Shown piece by piece: positions 8,603 to 17,100 of a stretch of DNA of 36,550 nt. The notes beneath the pieces were generated by a model. It saw only the letters and a list, made by a program, of their open reading frames with translations, searched no databases and was not told the origin of the DNA. The stretch spans positions 1 to 36,550 of the forward strand of contig BNVH01000034.1 in the NCBI GenBank assembly GCA_025997955.1. Reading direction: 5' to 3'. A program made the position numbers and the translations under genes. Origin of the DNA: Synergistales bacterium (GTDB lineage Bacteria > Synergistota > Synergistia > Synergistales > Aminobacteriaceae). Position 1 is the first letter of the stretch; the number at the start of each line of letters is the position of its first letter.

Positions 8603-9496
8603 GTTGGCCCCACACGCGTGGGGATGAACCGCTACCCTGTACAGCGGAACCGAAAACCTCTTGCGTTGGCCCCACACGCGTGGGGATGAACCGTTCAAAG
8701 TCGCTGTGAACCAGTTAGTTTTGACGTTGGCCCCACACGCGTGGGGATGAACCGACTCTCAACTGCTGTTCGTACTTGACGGTATTCGTTGGCCCCACAC
8801 GCGTGGGGATGAACCGATTTTAGCGTCGAGGTCGAGGCCAAGGTCAAGAGTTGGCCCCACACGCGTGGGGATGAACCGCTCAAGGCGTTTGTCTCATGGA
8901 ATACGCCTTACGTTGGCCCCACACGCGTGGGGATGAACCGAAATTTCATGGGTTTAATAGCTGTTTTCAATAGTTGGCCCCACACGCGTGGGGATGAACC
9001 GTGGGATAGGCGGCTCGGCACCGAGGAAGACACAGTTGGCCCCACACGCGTGGGGATGAACCGGAGGAATGTGCAGATGATTATCAACACAACACCGTTG
9101 GCCCCACACGCGTGGGGATGAACCGATATAACTGGTGACAATGTTGATAGTTTTTATAGTTGGCCCCACACGCGTGGGGATGAACCGGGCACCAGCCGGC
9201 GCGGCCGACGAGGCGGCGAAGTTGGCCCCACACGCGTGGGGATGAACCGTCGGACATCGTTATTCGCCTGGCTTCCTCGACGTTGGCCCCACACGCGTGG
9301 GGATGAACCGTTGTTGGGCGTAAATTCCAGATAGACTCTGAAAGTTGGCCCCACACGCGTGGGGATGAACCGTCTCTCTCGCTCTGCGTAGAGCGTCCAG
9401 CTCCCGTTGGCCCCACACGCGTGGGGATGAACCGCCGCACTTAGGAGAGTGCAAGGCCGATGTGAGCGTTGGCCCCACACGCGTGGGGATGAACCG
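8603..9496 (+). CRISPR. Type I-E CRISPR array, 15 repeats and 14 spacers
   Basis: The 29-bp repeat begins GTTGGCCCCACACGCG and ends TGGGGATGAACCG. By eye all 15 copies are identical, starting at 8603, 8665, 8726, 8788, 8850, 8912, 8973, 9035, 9097, 9159, 9221, 9282, 9344, 9406 and 9468. Eleven spacers are 33 bp and three (numbers 2, 6 and 11) are 32 bp, so the usual period is 62 bp. The repeat folds as a CCCCAC-ACGC-GTGGGG hairpin, suited to Cas6e. The 3' part TGAACCG resembles the canonical I-E handle, so the crRNA strand is plus, the same as the cas genes. All spacers differ. The array sits 19 bp after cas2 and 19 bp before the stop of the opposing GDSL gene. No degenerate terminal repeat is seen at either end. 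Confidence 0.98.
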
Positions 9497-9515
9497 CATT
9501 ATCTCCTGTGCCCAT

Positions 9516-10103
9516 TCACTCAGGCGTAGTTTTTAATAGCCTGCGGCACAGTACGTCAGCCATAATGCGATGCCCTTCAGATGTTGGGTGCAGACCGTCG
9601 ATATAAAGCGCCCGTCTCTGTTTTATGTCGGAAACCGCCTCGAAAGCCGACCTGAAATCTATTATAGGAATATTGAAAACACCGGCAAACTGACGTAGCC
9701 ACTTCGCGTATTCGTCGCCGACTTCCTGCGCGTGAGCGGCGTCCGACAGGCTTGCCCAATCGTCTCTGATGCTCTCTATATCAAGAGGAAGCGGCGTCCC
9801 TATAAGGGGAGCGACGCCTATAGCGACAGCCTGATGCGCCAGCGCCGAGATATTGGCCTTGGCCGACTCCGCCGTGCCGCTTATGAAAATATCGTTACTG
9901 CCGCCCATAAGCAGCGCCTTGTTTGGGGAGTGCGCCATCATTTCATCATGAAAACGCGCAAGCATACCTCCAGTCGTATCGCCGTTGATTCCGCGGTTGA
10001 TCAATTCCATCTTTGCGCGTTCAGCCGTCAGCGCAACCCACGTATCACGGCGGGGCACTCCAAAACCGTATGTCAGACTATCGCCTAAGCAGAGGATTTT
10101 CAA
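9516..10103 (-). CDS. SGNH/GDSL-family esterase, TesA-like
   Basis: The 195-aa protein has all four SGNH blocks: ILCLGDSLTYGFG at the start (nucleophile Ser), a Gly in RGINGDTTGGM, Asn in LMGGSNDIFI, and DGLHPTSEGHRIMA with the catalytic Asp and His near the C-terminus. The family hydrolyses acyl esters, thioesters or acetylated sugars; the substrate here is unknown. No signal peptide is evident, so it is probably cytoplasmic. The start is TTG 10103, supported by AAAGGAG upstream. It lies 40 bp downstream of the small CxxC gene on the same strand with no clear terminator between, so it may be co-transcribed with the BREX operon. Whether it is part of the defence system is unproven; it may be an ordinary resident gene. 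Confidence 0.88.
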   Translation of the reverse strand: MKILCLGDSLTYGFGVPRRDTWVALTAERAKMELINRGINGDTTGGMLARFHDEMMAHSPNKALLMGGSNDIFISGTAESAKANISALAHQAVAIGVAPLIGTPLPLDIESIRDDWASLSDAAHAQEVGDEYAKWLRQFAGVFNIPIIDFRSAFEAVSDIKQRRALYIDGLHPTSEGHRIMADVLCRRLLKTTPE

Positions 10104-10143
10104 TTTGCGTTGCTCCTTTCAATCCCTAAGGATTCCTCCGGTA

Positions 10144-10353
10144 TCAATCAAATAACGCGCAACCCTGCAATTTGAAATCCTCGACCTTAGCGAGTAAATC
10201 CTCAACTGTGGTGTCTAAATATTCCGCCAAGCAAGGAAGACAATAGAAGCGTGTGACATTTCTGCCGATAAACTTTTTATTAAGACCGACTTCATTTTTG
10301 CTCAAATTTTGTTTTTCGCATACGTAACAATTCTTGCTTTCCACGCTATTCAC
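10144..10353 (-). CDS. 69-aa CxxC/CxxC putative zinc-binding protein at the end of the BREX operon
   Basis: The small protein has two cysteine pairs, CYVCEK (residues 9-12) and FYCLPCLAEYL (38-41), spaced as in a zinc ribbon. A helical, acidic C-terminal half (TTVEDLLAKVEDFKLQ) follows. Its start overlaps the brxL stop by 4 bp (ATGA type), so it should be translationally coupled to brxL. I do not recognise a named family. The coupling suggests a regulator, adaptor or metal-dependent partner of BrxL, but this is inference from position only. Confidence 0.75.
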   Translation of the reverse strand: MNSVESKNCYVCEKQNLSKNEVGLNKKFIGRNVTRFYCLPCLAEYLDTTVEDLLAKVEDFKLQGCALFD

Positions 10354-11831
10354 ACCTCCCTAATACCGAACATGGGCATATCCTTTCCTTTATATTCGCT
10401 ATCAAGGATGCCAAGTTGATATTTAATCGTGTCCCTCATTTTCCGTGCCCTACCAAGGCAATACCGCTTAAATTCATCGGCTGAAATATCGCCGGGTTTG
10501 CGCGCGTTAGGGAAAAGCAATTTTAAGTAGGCTGTCGCTATTCTTTTCACGGCTTCCGTGTCGCGCGTATCAGCAGCTTCGGGTACCTCAATAATCTCGT
10601 CAACAATGGCACGGTAACTCATATCATCGCGCAATTCGTGCATTATAGAGCAGAAATATTCCGAATTTAACGCCCAGTCAGATATTTTCAAGTCCTCGTT
10701 CATCCGCGGAATGTTCCAACCCTTAATAAATCCGTGGAAACGGTCAATCAGCGCAGATTCATGAAACGATTTTGGTAATTCTTCAAACATATTGCTGAAC
10801 CCACCATCGTCCATTATTTCTTTTCGTATGTTGCCGCATAGGATAAATCCTGCGTCAGCGGCTCGTTCATAGGAATCAATTTTTATTATGCCGGATTCGA
10901 GGTAAGCCTTCAATACGGTGCGCATTTCGTCAACATCGCCGAATTGTATTGTCTGTATCTCATCTAAGACAACAAAGTCGCTGTTCGCTACCAATCCCTC
11001 CGTATGTTTAGTTTTGTTGTAAAACAAGGTCGCGCGGCTTATCTTACTATCGGTCGGCAACGCGCCAAAACGACTAACGCGTCCGAACAGATACGATTTT
11101 CCGGTACCTTTTGGCGCAAGCTCAATAAGATTCAGCCGTTTTTCCACAAACGGAAGCAAGCGCGTTAGCATCGTAAGTTTTGTTTCCTCATCTGCATAAC
11201 CGCTGGCATTGTAGTCTACCGCGCCGAGCATAATATCTATCCATTCTGAAGTCGAGAATTCGACTCTTGCGTCTTTATAGTATTCGGTATCGAGTGTATA
11301 TGGACAAAAAGGTTTGAACGCTGTAAGCTTAATTTTGCCCTTGTTTGAGCCTTTTGCGGTTGAACTGTTGCTGGGTTCCAATGAGAACGCAATATCCGCC
11401 TCTTCGGGTGAGCGGTAGCCAAGTTCGACCATGCCCCACGTTTCGCCGTGGAGCAAATCTTCTTTACAGCTATCCCATACGTCCTCTTCAACAATCGTGT
11501 CTTTGAATATCAAGCCGTAGTCAGGCAGAGCAAAGTGTACTTGTTTCTTTTCCACGCTTATTTCGACTGATATTTTGGCGAGAAAACGCACTCTCTCGCT
11601 TTCCATAACAACACGATTCTTAATTGAAATCCAGTCGTCTTTGCGCGGCAAGTAAGTTTTTACAAACTGCAACACTTCTTCAGTATCAAATTGTCCGTTT
11701 TCGTCTTCAAACTTCTTTAGAAGCCAGTCGCGCATAAATGATGGCAAACTTAAGGCTGAGAAAAAGTTACTTTTTCTTAAATCTTTGTAAACTACCATTT
11801 CGTCAAAGCAGTTTCGTAATTTTTCAATCAT
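10350..11831 (-). CDS. brxL: BREX protein BrxL, short form with AAA ATPase core
   Basis: BrxL is an AAA+ ATPase of BREX phage defence, reported in other systems to form ring-shaped DNA-binding assemblies. The 493-aa protein has Walker A APKGTGKSYLFGR (about 239-251) after RLNLIELAPKG, and Walker B DFVVLDEIQTI (about 285-295). Later segments FEELPKSFHESALIDRFHGFIKGW and YLKLLFPNARK are hallmark BrxL-like text. It stops soon after YCLGRARKMRDTIKYQLG, so it lacks the C-terminal Lon-like protease domain of the roughly 680-aa type 1 BrxL. It seems a natural short-form member rather than a truncation, since the end is tidy and coupled to the next gene. It starts 11 bp after pglZ in the same operon. 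Confidence 0.9.
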   Translation of the reverse strand: MIEKLRNCFDEMVVYKDLRKSNFFSALSLPSFMRDWLLKKFEDENGQFDTEEVLQFVKTYLPRKDDWISIKNRVVMESERVRFLAKISVEISVEKKQVHFALPDYGLIFKDTIVEEDVWDSCKEDLLHGETWGMVELGYRSPEEADIAFSLEPSNSSTAKGSNKGKIKLTAFKPFCPYTLDTEYYKDARVEFSTSEWIDIMLGAVDYNASGYADEETKLTMLTRLLPFVEKRLNLIELAPKGTGKSYLFGRVSRFGALPTDSKISRATLFYNKTKHTEGLVANSDFVVLDEIQTIQFGDVDEMRTVLKAYLESGIIKIDSYERAADAGFILCGNIRKEIMDDGGFSNMFEELPKSFHESALIDRFHGFIKGWNIPRMNEDLKISDWALNSEYFCSIMHELRDDMSYRAIVDEIIEVPEAADTRDTEAVKRIATAYLKLLFPNARKPGDISADEFKRYCLGRARKMRDTIKYQLGILDSEYKGKDMPMFGIREV

Positions 11832-11842
11832 TGCGCGATCTC

Positions 11843-14137
11843 CTAATCATTAAACAAATCGTCAAAAGCGGTTTTCTTGCCCGTTTCGCTTTGGACATTT
11901 ATAGTAATTTTGCCTACCAAATTATCGCCGTCAAAGACATCAGCGCGATATTCGCCTGACTTTGTGATGTCGGTAACGATACGATGGTGTTTTTCGTCTG
12001 ATTTTTCAGCATAATAGCGCTTACCGTTGGTTATGATACTTACGTTGCCGAGTGTGGATTGCGAGAACAACGTAAACGTAGCAGGTTTCGATCTTGCCTT
12101 CAGCGGATTTGCCGTAATTGTCTTTTCGACAATTACTACCTTAGTGTCGGGGTTGGCGAGCGTCAATTCAATAATCGGTATAACAACTTCCTCCAAAGAC
12201 GCGCCTCCATGAACCTCTACGTTTGCGGCACGGCTTCCTTTGAATCTGCCGTAATCGGCAAGCACTAAGTATCCGTTTCCCTCGGTGGCGAAAGGAAGGT
12301 CATACTCGGTAGGCGAATAATTAGGCGGCATCTTACAACAACGTCCGCTGTGCTCACCTTTGGTATCTGTTTCGTATTTTTCATCTTGCTCTTTTATGAC
12401 AGCAAGACGGCTCGCGCCATGGTCGCTGACAATAAGGATTCGCTTAAAATCATTGAATGCGAGTTTCGTTGCGGCTTTATCCAATACCTCAGTGATAACG
12501 TCTAATTCTCGCGCAAGGTGAATGGGGCGTTTTTCGTGTTGATAATCGTATCCGCCGCTTTCTTTGTGTTTTAACGCATCAAGCCGTTCATCTTTTTCTT
12601 TTTCACCAGTCCATTCGCCATAAAAGCCTTTATTTACTGATGTTGTCGTAGGTAAGTCCGCTTGTGCTATATGGATGTTTAGCAAAAGCCCTTCTTGCTT
12701 GCACCACTGCTGAATAAAGCCTAAAAACTCTACCCCGAGTGCGTCAATCCAATAAAGAAACGTATCGGCTTTATCAACTGCGCCTATAACTTCATTGCGG
12801 CTACGCAAATGTGTATACACTCGAATTTTAGCGAGTTCTTCAACTTTTGATGAAAAGTCGTCATCGATTGCGTTCAGTGCCTTTTGCCATTTGTAGCGAT
12901 CAAAATAATCGGTGAACAACGTATTTAATTCAGCATCGACTTTCGGGTCGTTAAAAATATATTTCCACAAATAGTCGCTTAAGGCCGGATAAGCAATCTG
13001 GGCGCGATCTAACAAAGTCTGCTTGTTAAGGCTTGAAAACAGCGCGATAAATTCCTGTCTTTCAGTTAAAGTTTGATTTGTTAATTTATATAAGCCTTCC
13101 GAAAGATCAATGCGATTTTCGGAGACAAAATTAGCAATATCTGATTCTGTAAATTTCTCCACGAGCGATTTGCGTTCCTTGTAAAAAGTGTCGAAACGCT
13201 CGTCGGTGTGCTGTATGTCAATTATCGCGTTAAGAACATTATGCTTTAAGGTCTCAAATGAAGTTGTTGCCTCCAACACATATCTCAAATAGGAGTTCTT
13301 GATGTCATGGGCTTTGAGTTTCAGTAGGACGAAATACAACCAATTTTTGTAGGCGTTCCCTTTAATCCACAACACAAAATCATTTTCGGGGTTACTGCCA
13401 AATTCATCGAAAAGAACGTCTATATCACCGTTAGCTTTCGTAATACCTGAAAGTAAGGTCGACCATTGGTCATTTGATCCGCAACATTCGGCGAGCGAGA
13501 ATGTCGGGATAATATGTTTTATGCCGTCGTAGGCGGACTTAATCTTACTTACCGCAAGGAGCGGATTATCAAACGTAATGTTCGATTTTACGTTTACGGT
13601 TGTTTTACCGTTTTCAAGCTCCGCAAGCATAACCTTAACACCATTTTCTGAGGGCAAGTCTAAATTAGCCGGAATAAAAGCAATACTTATGCTCGTTTCT
13701 GTATTGTCAGTAAAAAATACTCTGCGGCTATTAAAACGTGTGGGGTCGGCCGCTTGAAGTTTTTGGACAACTTCAGAAACTCCGCGAAGCAATAATACAA
13801 CTCGCGCGTTGCCAATTTTCATATCCTTGATTTTCGACAAGAGCGTGAAAGCCGTGTCGTTGCCGCAAAGCGCGAGGTACTCACCTAAACCTAACACGCA
13901 TAATTTCTTGTCACGGCTTTGTCCGTCAATATCCGCAAAATCGAATGTGCCCATCAGGTTATCGAGGTTTGGACGCTTATCGGCGCTCCCGCAATGATCA
14001 CTGACTTTGACGGAGTTGAGTCCGAGTTCAAGTAACTTAGCCTTTACGCTCGCGTAGTTACTGTCGCCGACAATGAGGAAAAACGGCGCATTGACACTAC
14101 TTTTAGACAGATATTTTGTTACTTCATCCATACTCAT
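11843..14137 (-). CDS. pglZ: BREX protein PglZ (alkaline-phosphatase superfamily)
   Basis: PglZ is the signature protein of all BREX types, a predicted metal-dependent phosphohydrolase of unknown target. The 764-aa protein has a variable N-terminal region and then the PglZ core: FLYWIDALGVEFLGFI (metal-binding Asp465), RILIVSDHGASRLAV (SDHG at 571-574) and EVHGGASLEEVVIPI (HGG at 643-645). These are the expected metal ligands in the expected order, so it should be catalytically competent. A C-terminal region of about 100 residues looks like a beta-rich domain. Its start overlaps the brxC stop by 4 bp and brxL follows 11 bp after its stop. Confidence 0.93.
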   Translation of the reverse strand: MSMDEVTKYLSKSSVNAPFFLIVGDSNYASVKAKLLELGLNSVKVSDHCGSADKRPNLDNLMGTFDFADIDGQSRDKKLCVLGLGEYLALCGNDTAFTLLSKIKDMKIGNARVVLLLRGVSEVVQKLQAADPTRFNSRRVFFTDNTETSISIAFIPANLDLPSENGVKVMLAELENGKTTVNVKSNITFDNPLLAVSKIKSAYDGIKHIIPTFSLAECCGSNDQWSTLLSGITKANGDIDVLFDEFGSNPENDFVLWIKGNAYKNWLYFVLLKLKAHDIKNSYLRYVLEATTSFETLKHNVLNAIIDIQHTDERFDTFYKERKSLVEKFTESDIANFVSENRIDLSEGLYKLTNQTLTERQEFIALFSSLNKQTLLDRAQIAYPALSDYLWKYIFNDPKVDAELNTLFTDYFDRYKWQKALNAIDDDFSSKVEELAKIRVYTHLRSRNEVIGAVDKADTFLYWIDALGVEFLGFIQQWCKQEGLLLNIHIAQADLPTTTSVNKGFYGEWTGEKEKDERLDALKHKESGGYDYQHEKRPIHLARELDVITEVLDKAATKLAFNDFKRILIVSDHGASRLAVIKEQDEKYETDTKGEHSGRCCKMPPNYSPTEYDLPFATEGNGYLVLADYGRFKGSRAANVEVHGGASLEEVVIPIIELTLANPDTKVVIVEKTITANPLKARSKPATFTLFSQSTLGNVSIITNGKRYYAEKSDEKHHRIVTDITKSGEYRADVFDGDNLVGKITINVQSETGKKTAFDDLFND

Positions 14138-17100
14138 TCTTTTCCTCGCGTTATAATCTCAATGCCGACGGATACGTTCTCCGTTACAAGCCGTTTGATA
14201 TATTCGTCACGTTTTTCCGCTGTCATACCTCCAAGAATAGCCAAGGCACGGTCAGAACCGCCCGCGTTGTATTCCGCTTCGGCAAGCTCGCGGACAGCTA
14301 TTTTTATTTGCGGGTGAGAAAACCACTCATATGGCTCTACTGTTATGCGGTCAAGTTTATCCTGCACCCTTGAAACGTCCGTCAGTATTTCGGAGTAGCT
14401 TTCAAGTATGTGCTTACGGAACGCCTCCACGCGCTTTGCTTCATTGTTTAAATCCGCAAAAAACGCCGCAGTTTCGAGAAAATCAAGCGCAGACTTGATT
14501 TCAGATTCGGATGGGTTAGGCCGATTCAGCGTTTCAAACGCTTTTTTGGCGTTATCATAGTTGTTTCCGACAACGAGGCAGAGTATCGGTATTTTGTAAA
14601 GGCTCGACCATTCTTTTGGGTTTTTCGTTCCCGTTTTTTCTTTCCACAACAAAAACAGTTTTGCTTTAAGTTGCCCTCTACGGAATTCCTCTGCTTTATC
14701 CTTAACTTTGATATTACACTCGCTCGCTGTAAGCAAGAACATACCGGCATCAAGTCCACTGACGATTTTGTCAACATCATCAACGCCGATTTCATCAAGA
14801 TATGCGGAATAAACATCAACGAATATCGACTTCTCATCATTTAAGAAGGCGGCAATTCTACTGCCGTTCGTCTGTAGTTCTGTGTGAAAGGCCTTCAAGC
14901 CGTCAGGCAAAATTTCGGCTTGCTGATATATCTTTACCAAAAAATCAAATATCTTTATGAGTTCCAGGTATTTTGCTTTTGCCTGTTCAGCGGAAATATG
15001 AACAAACTTCAACCTTTCACGCCACTGCTCAAAGCACTCCTGACGTGAATTTGAATTTACACTGAGAATACTATTGCTTTCAAGCACAATACCATATTCG
15101 GTAAGCAGTTTTCGTATTTCGTTTTCGCCGGTTCGCTTAACCCACAAGCAAGAACGCTCTACGCTGAACAGCTTGCGTATATCGTCAAGCAAGTTAGGTT
15201 CTGCGTTGATTGCTCTTGCGAGCTCAAGAATTTTGCCATTCTCAAATGTCTTGAGAAATTCACGCATTCCTTTTTGGCAATTCTCTTTTGAAAGAAGCGC
15301 ATGGAGATTATCGCCGAGTGTTGTTTTAACTTCTGCCGACCTACCTATATTAACAGCGATTTCATGAGCTTCCTTTCCCTCTTTCTGTACGAGGGCAATA
15401 TATTCCCCGACAATTTCATAAACGCCAAAATCATCAACAACGGAGAGAACCCATACCGGCAGACCGAGCTGGCGCATTTTTGTTTGAACCGCCATAGCCG
15501 CCTGTCCTGCCGTTGCGCATGAATCGGGCAACACTTCAAACGCCTTTTCAGTGAGCGCATAAAACGCCATTTCCGCAGATGTCATTTTGACAATATAGGT
15601 GTCTTTATATTTGGCAAGATTCGTATTACCGATATAGTTTTTCAGCATTTCGGCAAGTTTGTCCGCACTCATAGGTTCGTGCGCGTTTTGAGAATCCAAA
15701 TAACGATATGGCTCACCGCCATATTCTTTCAATAAAAATCCGGCAAGGAAAGCTGACAGATTGCACGGAGCAAAACCGTACCCTTCTTCCAATACGTCAT
15801 ACAACTCACGAACAGAAATCCGGCCGTCGCTATTAAATGCCTCAGTGATTTTCTTTTCAAGAGCGATTTTGATTTTAGAAATGTGGAGTGTAGATAATGC
15901 GGATTGTTCCCAATATCTGTCTACTTTCCATACGCTGTTCGGCATAATCGCTAATGTGTGCTTTTCAATACCAACAACAACACCGCCTGATGTTTGCAAT
16001 ATACCGTGTTTCGCGCTTGCATTGGCATTCGTAAGTTTCAGCATAGCCTCGGTCAAATTTTTGTGAAAATCAAATATCATCGGCAATTTTGTGACAACCG
16101 CACTCTGCAACGCGCCGAGAACGCCTTGCGCGTTAGGGTAGCGCTCACCATCTTTATTGGCATACGAATAAACTATAAATGTGCCATTTTCGATGCGGTT
16201 TTTCCAGTCCGAATCCAAGACACGCCTTGCCTCGTCGCTTTTATTCTTTGAATACGTATTCTCATTGCCGCTGTAATACATCGACATAGCGGAAAACCCC
16301 ACATACTGCTCAAAAGCATCAGCGCCAAGCGGCGTGGAAAGCGCGTCGATAAAGATAATGTGTTTGTATTCCTCATTTGCGGCGGCTTCCTTTATTGCCT
16401 TGCGGAAAGCGGGAACTTCCGCATCGTCTTTAGCAAACGCAATAACGGCAAAGAAATGCCAGTTGCTTTGCTTGTCGCGAAGCGCGTTTATGGTTTTCGT
16501 AAAATCCAAATGAGTTACCGCTATTAACTTTCCGTTCGGCGGGTCAACGTCAAAACGCAGTTTCAGAGCGGACGTGAGCGGAATAACGCTCGAAAGACTG
16601 CCCTCAGCCACAAGTTTAGCGGTGGTTATATTATCTTTTATGGTTTTCCTGTGAGCGTCTATTTTTGTTTGGTCGCCCGGAAGCGCGGCGGCTGCGTAAA
16701 CTTCAATACCGTTTCCAATGGGTTTTTTATATAGAACACTGCCTTTTACGAGCTGATCCGCAATGTAGATGGCGGAGCTCCCCTCTAACTCTCCGTCGCC
16801 CTCGAACGCAAGTGAAAGGTTATTTTTCGTGACCCGGAATAACCCAACATCACCGCCCGTGCGTTGGTCAATCGCCTGAATAATCAGCACAGTTTTCAAC
16901 ACAATTTGTTCTTTTGCGGACAAATTCTGCTGACGCGAGAACGTATCAAGAATAGACTGAATATCAGGTGTGAGATTGTTTCTGCCTTTTTCGTAGAAGA
17001 AATTCCAAAGTATGTCAACTGTAAGAAATGGTCGGTCGCCGTCCCAAGTTGTGTTTGCAATGAACCACTGAAACGCCTTAACGTCATCGTTGTTTGCGGT

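Noticed and set aside
8603..9496. Self-targeting spacers against this window
   Set aside because: I saw no matching run to the other parts of the window by eye. A full-genome BLAST of the 14 spacers is needed to decide.
8695..9499. Several open frames within the array, with repeated residues such as RFIPTRVGPT, VHPHACGAN and GSSPRVWGQ
   Set aside because: They are the CRISPR repeat read in three minus-strand frames. Similar texts appear in databases as false proteins.
10104..10143. Small inverted repeat AATCC-CTAA-GGATT as a terminator for the BREX operon
   Set aside because: The stem is only 5 bp and lacks a T-run on the minus strand.
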